Below are positions 44,502 through 50,837 of a DNA stretch of 64,000 bases, in pieces (the first letter of the stretch is position 1; each line of letters opens with the position of its first letter). The notes below the pieces were generated by a model. The model saw only the letters and a program-made list of their open reading frames with translations. It did not search any database and had not been told where the DNA came from. The DNA comes from CAVQND01 sp049518415 (GTDB lineage: Bacteria; Verrucomicrobiota; Verrucomicrobiia; Limisphaerales; UBA8199). The stretch lies in contig JBEKRX010000005.1 of assembly GCA_049518415.1 (NCBI GenBank), forward strand, positions 1 through 64,000. Reading direction: 5' to 3'. A program made the translations under genes and the position numbers.

Positions 44502-45449
44502 ATGGCTGAGCTCCGAATCATTTTTATGGGCACGGCGGAACTGTCCTGTGCCAGCCTGGGGGCGTTGACCGCAGCTCCCGGTTTTCAGGTGGTGGCGGTC
44601 GTCACGCAGCCGGACCGGCCCAAGGGGCGGGAACTGAAGCTGCGCCCCTCGCCCGTCAAGGGATTGGCTTTGCGGGCCAATCTGCCGGTGCTGCAACCCG
44701 AACGCGCGCGCGACCAGGCCTTCCTCGCCCAACTCCGGGGCCTGCATTCCGACCTGATCGCCGTCGCGGCTTTCGGTCAGCTCCTGCCCCAGGCGGTCCT
44801 GGACTTGCCCCGGTTCGGTTGCCTCAACGTCCATGCCTCCCTGCTCCCCAGCTACCGCGGCGCCGCCCCCATCCAGTGGGCCATCCTCAACGGCGAGGCG
44901 CAAACCGGCGTCACGATTATGAAAATGGACGCCGGCCTGGATACCGGCCCCATCCTGGCCCAGGAAACGACCCCGATTGGCCCGCAAGACAATGCGCAGA
45001 CGCTCCATGACCGGCTGGGGGCGACGGGGGCGAGGCTCTTGGTGCAAACCATCCCGGGATACCTCGCCGGCTCGATCATCGCAAAGCCCCAGCCGGCGGC
45101 AGGAACCAGTTACGCCCCCAAAATCAAGAAACAGGACGGCCACATTGCCTGGAACCAGCCCGCCCGCGCGATTTGGAACCGCGTGCGCGCTCTCATCCCC
45201 TGGCCGGGCGCCTTCACTTTCCTGCCCGCCCAACTGCAACCCCAACTCCTCAAGCTCTGGCAAGGCGAGGTCGCCGACGGCGCCGGCCCTCCGGGCGAGA
45301 TTCTACGGGCGGACAAAACCGGTATCGTGGTCGCCTGTGGCCGCGAGGCCCTGCGCGTCCTGGTCCTGCAACGCGAAGGCGGCCGCCGCCTCAGCGCCCA
45401 GCAATTCCTGGCTGGACACCCCTTGCGGCCGGGGCAAAGGCTGGGGTGA
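44502..45449 (+). CDS. fmt: Methionyl-tRNA formyltransferase
   Basis: The 315-aa enzyme formylates initiator Met-tRNA using 10-formyltetrahydrofolate. The N-terminal domain begins LRIIFMGTAELSCASL. The catalytic region has VAAFGQLLPQAVLDLPRFGCLNVHASLLPSYRGAAPIQWAI with the key Asn and His, and GVTIMKMDAGLDTGP with the Asp. The C-terminal OB-like domain (SYAPKIKKQDGHIAWNQPARAIWNRVRALIPWPGA...) recognises the tRNA acceptor stem. The ATG at 44502 gives family length. One residue differs from the usual pattern at the N-terminus (MGTAELSCASL, usually MGTPDFAVPSL). It is monocistronic and convergent with the DUF2062 gene. Confidence 0.94.
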   Translation: MAELRIIFMGTAELSCASLGALTAAPGFQVVAVVTQPDRPKGRELKLRPSPVKGLALRANLPVLQPERARDQAFLAQLRGLHSDLIAVAAFGQLLPQAVLDLPRFGCLNVHASLLPSYRGAAPIQWAILNGEAQTGVTIMKMDAGLDTGPILAQETTPIGPQDNAQTLHDRLGATGARLLVQTIPGYLAGSIIAKPQPAAGTSYAPKIKKQDGHIAWNQPARAIWNRVRALIPWPGAFTFLPAQLQPQLLKLWQGEVADGAGPPGEILRADKTGIVVACGREALRVLVLQREGGRRLSAQQFLAGHPLRPGQRLG

Positions 45450-45514
45450 GGGCGCCCTTTGCAGCGCCAGGCAAAAGCATCCGGACCCGCCGCCCCAAAT
45501 CCGGATTTCGGCCT

Positions 45515-46000
45515 TCACCCCTGGTGCGCGGCGGCTTCGTGCGCGTGTTTTTTCCGCTGGTGCCGGGCGACAAATCTCTTGCTCAAAAAATAGGCGGCCG
45601 CGGCCATCGGCGCGCCGCACAGGGCCGCGCCGAGCAGCAGCGGCTTGCCCACCGTGACAAACGTGGTCCAACTGCGCCATGTCTGCGGGGTCAGAACGAG
45701 CTTGACCACGGACGGCGGCCATTTGTGGTTCAGGACCCAATAGCCCAGGTCGTATTCCCACAGGTAGATGGCCGAGATGAACGGCCCGACGATGTCGTGC
45801 GCCGTGGCGGCGAGCACCGCCGCCAGGATGTTGGTCCCGGTCAGCCAGGCGAAGAAAATGGACAAGAGCGTCTTGAGACCGACCAGGGGAGTAAAGCCGA
45901 AGAAGACGCCGATGGCCACGCCCCCGGCAATCGCCTCGGGCGTGTCCCGAATGGCTAACAGCTTCAGCGAATGCTCATGCAGCCAGCGCCGCGCGTTCAT
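45515..46000 (-). CDS. DUF2062 membrane protein
   Basis: The 161-aa protein matches DUF2062: a short soluble N-terminus (WLHEHSLKLLAIRDTPEAIAGGVAIGVFFGFTPLVGLKTLLSIFFAW) leads to two or three hydrophobic segments and ends in a basic His/Lys tail. The motif GVAIGVFFGFTPLVG is diagnostic. Function is unknown, but the family is widespread in Gram-negative membranes. Its ATG overlaps the end of hisA by four bases (45997-46000), suggesting coupled expression. Confidence 0.85.
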   Translation of the reverse strand: MNARRWLHEHSLKLLAIRDTPEAIAGGVAIGVFFGFTPLVGLKTLLSIFFAWLTGTNILAAVLAATAHDIVGPFISAIYLWEYDLGYWVLNHKWPPSVVKLVLTPQTWRSWTTFVTVGKPLLLGAALCGAPMAAAAYFLSKRFVARHQRKKHAHEAAAHQG

Positions 46001-46788
46001 GACTTCCAGCCACTGTTGGTTCCGGCCCGCCCCTGCCTCTGATTAAACGCCACCGCCTCGGCGTAGCGCACACCCTCGCCGCCAAAGATGTCCAGCGCTG
46101 AGCCGATGGCCAGGTCGATCCTCCCCTGCCCTAGCCGCGTCACGGTCTCCAGGTCGGCCAGCGAACTGGCGCCGCCCGCGTAGGTCGCCGGAATCGGCGA
46201 CCATTGCCCCAATTGGGTGACCAGCTCGGGGTCAATGCCGCGGCACAGCCCCTCCACCTCGACGGCGTGAACCAGGAACTCCGCGCACCAGGCCGCGAGT
46301 TTCGTCAGGTTCTCCCGCCCAATCGCCCATTCGGTGAATCTTTGCCAGTGGTCCGTAACCACGAAATAATCATTGCCGCGCCGGCGGCAGCTTAGGTCCA
46401 GCACCAGGCGCTCCCGGCCAATCGCCGCCGCCAGTTGCCCCAGCCGCTCCCAGTCCACGCCTCCCTGGCGGAAGACCCAGGAAGTGACGATCACGTGCGA
46501 GGCCCCGGCCTCCAGCCAGGCCCGGGCGTTTTCGAGGTTGACGCCGCCACCGACCTGCAGCCCGCCGGGATAAGCCCCCAGCGCCCCCAGCGCCTCGGCC
46601 TCATTGCCGGGGCCCAGCAGGATGACATGCCCGCCCTTCAGGCCGTCGCGTTTGTAGAGCTCGGCGTACCACGCCGCCGGCCGCTCGGACACAAAATTCG
46701 TCCGCAATCCCCCAGGCTCGGCCCCGAGCGTGCCGCCGACAATTTGCTTCACTTTGCCCTCATGCAAATCAATGCACGGACGAAACAT
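45997..46788 (-). CDS. hisA: Phosphoribosylformimino-AICAR-P isomerase, eukaryotic (HIS6-like) type
   Basis: The 263-aa TIM-barrel enzyme isomerises ProFAR to PRFAR in histidine synthesis. Its sequence follows fungal/plant HIS6 rather than typical bacterial HisA. Matching segments are FRPCIDLHEGKVKQIVGGTL, TNFVSERPAAWYAELYKRD, QVGGGVNLENARAWL, HVIVTSWVFRQG, LVLDLSCRRRG, EFLVHAVEVEGLCRGID, TYAGGASSLADLETV and DLAIGSALDIFGGEGV. The catalytic Asp is in CIDLH and the second in HAVEVEG, where bacterial forms carry a T-D-I-x-x-D-G segment. The phosphate loop is YAGGASS. It is the first gene of a pair with the DUF2062 gene. hisD and hisI lie elsewhere, so his genes are dispersed. Confidence 0.92.
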   Translation of the reverse strand: MFRPCIDLHEGKVKQIVGGTLGAEPGGLRTNFVSERPAAWYAELYKRDGLKGGHVILLGPGNEAEALGALGAYPGGLQVGGGVNLENARAWLEAGASHVIVTSWVFRQGGVDWERLGQLAAAIGRERLVLDLSCRRRGNDYFVVTDHWQRFTEWAIGRENLTKLAAWCAEFLVHAVEVEGLCRGIDPELVTQLGQWSPIPATYAGGASSLADLETVTRLGQGRIDLAIGSALDIFGGEGVRYAEAVAFNQRQGRAGTNSGWKS

Positions 46789-47022
46789 GACGCCAAGCTA
46801 GGGGCGAACGCGGCAAGTTCAAAGAGGAAACTTCGAAGGCACCAGGGCCAAGTCCGCAGGCCCAAGGCCGAAGGCAGGCCGAGGGCCGAAATCCGAAAGC
46901 CGCGGCGGGCACCCTCCCGCGCGGGAGGCTTGCTGGGACTGGCGCAAGGTGAAAGCTTGCGCTGCTACGCGGGGGCAGTATCAACAATACGCTCCGGCAC
47001 GGCGGAGCAACTTCGCCTTTCC

Positions 47023-47050
47023 TTGACTCGCCGGCCGTGGCTTCTATCAT
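47023..47050 (+). promoter_or_regulatory. Probable promoter of eno
   Basis: TTGACT (47023-47028) and TATCAT (47045-47050) are 16 bases apart, followed by the eno ATG 43 bases downstream of the -10. The region upstream (46800-47000) has a CTCCCGCGCGGGAG palindrome and no gene. Confidence 0.5.
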
Positions 47051-47092
47051 GCGCCCCACATTCGGCGGTTTGAATAGTGGAAACTGAGCATT

Positions 47093-48382
47093 ATGAGCAC
47101 AATCTATGACATTAAGGCGCGTGAGATTCTGGATTCACGCGGCAACCCCACGGTGGAAGTCGATGTCCTGCTGGCCGGCGGCGCGGTCGGTCGGGCGGCG
47201 GTGCCCTCGGGCGCCAGCACCGGCGAGCACGAGGCCCTCGAGTTGCGCGATGGCGACAAGCAACGCTTCCTGGGCCGGGGCGTCACCAAGGCGGTCAGGA
47301 ACGTGACCGAAATCATCCTGCCGGCGCTCAAAGGCCTGGACGCCCTCGACCAGTTGACGGTCGACCGCATCATGCTCGACCTGGACGGCACCGAAACCAA
47401 GTCCAAACTCGGGGCCAACGCCATCCTGGCGGTCTCCCTGGCCACCGCCAAGGCGGCCGCCGAGGCCATCGGCATTCCCCTCTTCAAGTACTTGGGCGGG
47501 CCCAACGCCAAGCTCCTCCCGGTGCCCATGGCCAACGTCATCAACGGCGGCGCGCACTCGGACGCCCCGATCGATTTCCAGGAGTTCATGATCCAGCCCC
47601 ACGGCCTGCCCACCTTCCGCGAAGGCCTGCGCGCCATCACCGAGGTTTTCCATGCCCTCAAGGCCGTCCTCAAGCAGCGCGGCCTCGGCACGGCCGTCGG
47701 CGACGAAGGCGGCTTTGCCCCCAAGCTCGACAGCGTCGAGGATGCCCTCGAGGCCATCCTCCAGGCCATCAAAGACGCGGGCTACAAAGCCGGCCGGCAA
47801 GTCTTCCTCGCCCTGGACGTGGCCGCCTCCGAGTTTTACAACGGCAACGGCACCTACACCTTCAAAAAGAGCACCGGCAAGACCGTCAGCGGCGACGAAC
47901 TCGTGGACTACTACGTGAAACTCTGCGACCACTACCCCATCGTCAGCCTCGAGGACGGCTGCGCCGAGAGCGACTGGAAGCACTGGAAGACCCTCACCGA
48001 CAAACTGGGCGGCAAGCTGCAAATCGTGGGCGACGACGTCTTCGTGACGAACGTGAAGTTCCTCAAGAAAGGCATCGAAACCGGCACCGCCAACTCCATC
48101 CTCGTCAAGGTCAACCAGATCGGCTCGTTGACCGAGACCCTGGACACGGTCCGACTCGCCCAGACCAACCGCTACACGGCGGTGTTCAGCCATCGCTCGG
48201 GCGAGACTGAGGACGCCACCATTGCGGACCTCGCCGTGGCCACCAATTGCGGCCAGATCAAGACCGGTTCGCTCAGCCGCTCGGATCGCCTCGCCAAGTA
48301 CAACCAACTCCTGCGCATCGAGCAGACCCTCGGCAAGAACGCGGTCTATGCCGGGCTGACCGCGCTGCACAAAGGCAAGTAA
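47093..48382 (+). CDS. eno: Enolase
   Basis: The 429-aa glycolytic enzyme dehydrates 2-phosphoglycerate to phosphoenolpyruvate. All signature elements are present: IKAREILDSRGNPTVEVDV, VPSGASTGEHEALELRD, KLGANAILAVSLA, NVINGGAHSDAPIDFQEFMI, GDEGGFAP, the metal-binding Asp/Glu set in LDVAASEFY and SLEDGCAESDW, GDDVFVTN, the catalytic Lys in LVKVNQIGSLTET, SHRSGETEDATIADLAVA and IKTGSLSRSDRLAKYNQLLRIE. There is no obvious Shine-Dalgarno before the ATG. Cytoplasmic, possibly also part of the RNA degradosome. A TTGACT/TATCAT promoter lies just upstream. Confidence 0.98.
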   Translation: MSTIYDIKAREILDSRGNPTVEVDVLLAGGAVGRAAVPSGASTGEHEALELRDGDKQRFLGRGVTKAVRNVTEIILPALKGLDALDQLTVDRIMLDLDGTETKSKLGANAILAVSLATAKAAAEAIGIPLFKYLGGPNAKLLPVPMANVINGGAHSDAPIDFQEFMIQPHGLPTFREGLRAITEVFHALKAVLKQRGLGTAVGDEGGFAPKLDSVEDALEAILQAIKDAGYKAGRQVFLALDVAASEFYNGNGTYTFKKSTGKTVSGDELVDYYVKLCDHYPIVSLEDGCAESDWKHWKTLTDKLGGKLQIVGDDVFVTNVKFLKKGIETGTANSILVKVNQIGSLTETLDTVRLAQTNRYTAVFSHRSGETEDATIADLAVATNCGQIKTGSLSRSDRLAKYNQLLRIEQTLGKNAVYAGLTALHKGK

Positions 48383-48566
48383 GCTCCGGGCAGCTTTTCT
48401 GGATGCATCCGGCGGGTTTCGTGCTAATTTAGCGGTTGTCATAATCAACTTCAGCACCTGTGAACATGCGCGAGCACCAGCACCGGGGCGCGGCCGCCGC
48501 CGCGGGACTCCCTCCCCGTCGGCCCCGCATGGCGCCGGCGCCCGCCGCCACGGAAGGTCGTCACTC

Positions 48567-49013
48567 ATGAATCCAAACGCCACCATCGCCGAAATCTTGA
48601 ACCACAAAGGCACCAAGGTCTGGTCCATCCCGCCCGACACCACGGTCTTCGCCGCCGTGCAAATGATGGCCGACAAGAATGTCGGCGCGCTGCTCGTCAC
48701 CGAGGCCGACAAGCTGGTGGGCATCATCTCCGAACGCGATTACACCCGGAAGGTTGTGCTCCTGGGCAAATCCTCCAAGCAGACGGCCGTTCGGGAGATC
48801 CTCTCCGGTCAGGTGATTCACGTGACTCCGGCGCACACGGTGCAAGAGTGCCTGCGGCTGATGACCGACCATCGCATCCGGCACCTCCCAGTGCTCGATG
48901 GCGGCCGCATTCTCGGCATCGTCTCCATTGGCGACCTGGTCAACTGGATCATCTCCGCCCAGACCACCACCATCCACCAGTTGCAGACCTACATCGCCGG
49001 CTATCCGACCTGA
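48567..49013 (+). CDS. Two-CBS-domain protein
   Basis: The 148-aa protein is made of two CBS motifs: KVWSIPPDTTVFAAVQMMADKNVGALLVTEADKLVGIISERDYTRKV (about 17-63) and VIHVTPAHTVQECLRLMTDHRIRHLPVLDGGRILGIVSIGDLVNWI (about 83-128). CBS pairs bind adenosine nucleotides and act as energy sensors; stand-alone forms like this one modulate partner enzymes. No partner is evident. It lies 185 bases behind eno on the same strand, but the gap holds no conserved signals I recognise. Confidence 0.9.
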   Translation: MNPNATIAEILNHKGTKVWSIPPDTTVFAAVQMMADKNVGALLVTEADKLVGIISERDYTRKVVLLGKSSKQTAVREILSGQVIHVTPAHTVQECLRLMTDHRIRHLPVLDGGRILGIVSIGDLVNWIISAQTTTIHQLQTYIAGYPT

Positions 49014-49107
49014 AGCGAAGTCCGCAGTCCCAAGGGCGAAACCCTCGGCCTGCCGGAGCTGTGCCGGCGAGTGGGAAACTGCAAGGCGTGCGGCGTCCGG
49101 CGAGCAA

Positions 49108-49497
49108 TCATGCTCGGCCGCGGGTCGCTGGTCCTTTGCCCAGGGCAAGCCAGCCGCCCAGCACGCCGCCGGCGGCGGCCATGATTAGCGTGATGGGCTG
49201 GAGGAGGTGAATGTGGGTGAGGTAATAGGCGAAACTCCGGCCTCCAATAAAAGGTGCCATGCGCCAATCGGAAAAGAACCCCAGTCCAAGGGCAAAGAGT
49301 CCGCAAACGACCCCCCGAAGGACGGACCTGTCCTTCACCAGGAGACCGCCGCCCAGGCCGGCCAACGCGCCCGGCAAAACCAGCGCGTAAAAGCCCTGGC
49401 GCGCGATCCAACGAAATGCCAGGCAGCCGAGCACGCCCCCGGCCGCAGCCCCCATCAAGCCCACCAGCAGGTTCTGCCATCGGTCCGCATTTTTCAT
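49108..49497 (-). CDS. Small membrane protein of unknown function
   Basis: The 129-aa protein has about four hydrophobic segments (LLVGLMGAAAGGVLGCLAF, GFYALVLPGALAGLGGGLLV, LRGVVCGLFALGLGFFSDW and LLQPITLIMAAAGGVLGGWLAL), rich in Gly/Ala/Leu and with little charge. I recognise no family. It follows folB on the same strand with a 25-base gap, so they could be cotranscribed with the HAD gene. Confidence 0.62.
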   Translation of the reverse strand: MKNADRWQNLLVGLMGAAAGGVLGCLAFRWIARQGFYALVLPGALAGLGGGLLVKDRSVLRGVVCGLFALGLGFFSDWRMAPFIGGRSFAYYLTHIHLLQPITLIMAAAGGVLGGWLALGKGPATRGRA

Positions 49498-49522
49498 ATT
49501 CCCTTTCTATGACTATAGCGTC

Positions 49523-49876
49523 TTATCTGCCGCGTGTTCGGCGCAGGGCCACCGACACATAGCGCGCTTGTGGAATCGCGAACTTCTTCACTTCCACGCG
49601 CACGGCTTGCGGCCGGTATCGGGTCAGGAGCCGGTCCGCGAGGTTGGCGGCCAGCTTCTCGAGCAGTTTCCAGCTCCGGCCCTCACCGTAGCCCAGCAAA
49701 TCCTGGACGACCTCATGGTAGTCGATCGTCTTTTCCAGGCGGTCGCTCAGGGCGGCGCTGGTCAAATCAAGATTGAGTTCCACGTTCACCAGCAAGCGCT
49801 GCGGCTGCGCCCGCTCGGCGTCGGCAACGCCCACGCAATAAAACACTTCCAGATCGGCAATGGTGATTTTCGACAT
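49523..49876 (-). CDS. folB: Dihydroneopterin aldolase
   Basis: The 117-aa T-fold enzyme cleaves dihydroneopterin to 6-hydroxymethyl-dihydropterin in folate synthesis. Typical pieces are ITIADLEVFYCVGVADAERAQPQRLLVNVELNLD (with the conserved Glu), DYHEVVQDLLGYGEGRSWKLLEKLAANLADRLL (the usual SFxLLExLA motif appears as SWKLLEKLA) and VRVEVKKFAIPQARYVSV, whose Lys is catalytic. The genes before and after, a HAD protein and a small membrane protein, have no known folate link. Confidence 0.9.
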   Translation of the reverse strand: MSKITIADLEVFYCVGVADAERAQPQRLLVNVELNLDLTSAALSDRLEKTIDYHEVVQDLLGYGEGRSWKLLEKLAANLADRLLTRYRPQAVRVEVKKFAIPQARYVSVALRRTRGR

Positions 49877-49912
49877 GCGCTTCTTTGCAGTTCTTCGAGG
49901 CTGCCAGGCGGT

Positions 49913-50554
49913 TCATGGTTTCAGGCCCAGATCGTTGAACTCGAGGATTTCCCGCAACTCGCCGAGGTGCTCGACAATGAGGTCCGGCGCCGCCGCGCGG
50001 AGTTGTGCCAGGGTGTTGTAGCCCGTCAGCACAGCGCAGGAATGGACGCCCCCCTCTTTGGCCGTCTCGACGTCGTGCTGCATGTCGCCGACGAACAGCG
50101 TTTCGGCGGGCGCCAGGTGGTTGGCCTCGAGCAGTTCATGGATTTTCTGCCGCTTGTCCCGCACGTCCGTATAGGGCCGCTCAAGGTATTGGTCGAACCC
50201 GGTGACGGCGGCCTGCACGGCAAAATGGTCGCCCTGGACCGTGCTGAGCAGAAAGGTGCGCAAGCCCCGGGTGCGGCAGAATTCGAGGAACTCGCGCGCG
50301 TGGGGGAGTTCGCAAACCGAATCCTGCACCTGCCGGAAGTGGCTGTGGAACCACGTCTCGAGCTGCGGCAGCGGGATGTGCGGCACATGCCGGTCGTAGA
50401 AAATCGTAAACGGCAGACAGAACTCCGCCCGGAACTGTTCCAGGCTCATCTCCGCCCGCCGGGCCTGCGCCAGCACGTAATTGGTCGCCTTCCAGACCGC
50501 CGGCAGGTCGTCCACCAGCGTCCCCGACCAATCGAAGATGATGTTTCGAATCAT
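49913..50554 (-). CDS. HAD-superfamily hydrolase with atypical DxS motif I
   Basis: The 213-aa protein has the HAD fold of phosphoglycolate-phosphatase type. Motif I is IIFDWSGTLVDD: the nucleophile Asp8 is present, but the usual second Asp is Ser10 (D-x-S-G-T). Motif II is LLSTVQG, the conserved Lys is in RQKIHELL, and motif IV is FVGDMQHDVETAKEGG. Loss of the acid/base Asp is known in phosphonoacetaldehyde hydrolase (DWAGT), so a phosphonatase-like or otherwise altered reaction is possible. The helical cap lies between about 15 and 85. Start is ATG at 50554. It precedes folB by 36 bases on the same strand. Confidence 0.82.
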   Translation of the reverse strand: MIRNIIFDWSGTLVDDLPAVWKATNYVLAQARRAEMSLEQFRAEFCLPFTIFYDRHVPHIPLPQLETWFHSHFRQVQDSVCELPHAREFLEFCRTRGLRTFLLSTVQGDHFAVQAAVTGFDQYLERPYTDVRDKRQKIHELLEANHLAPAETLFVGDMQHDVETAKEGGVHSCAVLTGYNTLAQLRAAAPDLIVEHLGELREILEFNDLGLKP

Positions 50555-50699
50555 GCCCTGAGTGTAGCCGCCTTTCCGCGCCGGGCAATACAAGGAAACG
50601 CCCCGAATGACCAGTGATTTCAACGCCAGGACTCCGCGCGGCGGTGTCGCCACCGCGGCGGCAAGCCGACCCAAAAATTGGCGCGGCCCAAAGTCCCTT

Positions 50700-50815
50700 G
50701 CCATGAACCGCGGGGTAGTGGGGCAGGCGTCCCGCCTGCCCCACTGCCGCCGCCGCCCGACTCATGGCCCCGATGCGCGTCGGGTTTCGGAGGTGGGAGC
50801 TTGCCCCAAGGCAGA
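50700..50815. repeat. Dispersed repeat family A, rearranged copy
   Basis: CCATGAACCGCGGGGTAGTG then the hairpin GTGGGGCAGGCG-TCCC-GCCTGCCCCAC, as at 22250-22305. The following CGGGTTTCGGAGGTGGGAGC is the inverse of the TCCCACCTCCGAAA that precedes the 22 kb copy. It occupies the gap between divergent HAD and glycoside-hydrolase genes. Confidence 0.82.
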
Positions 50816-50837
50816 GCATTGGGCTATTAATTCAGTG

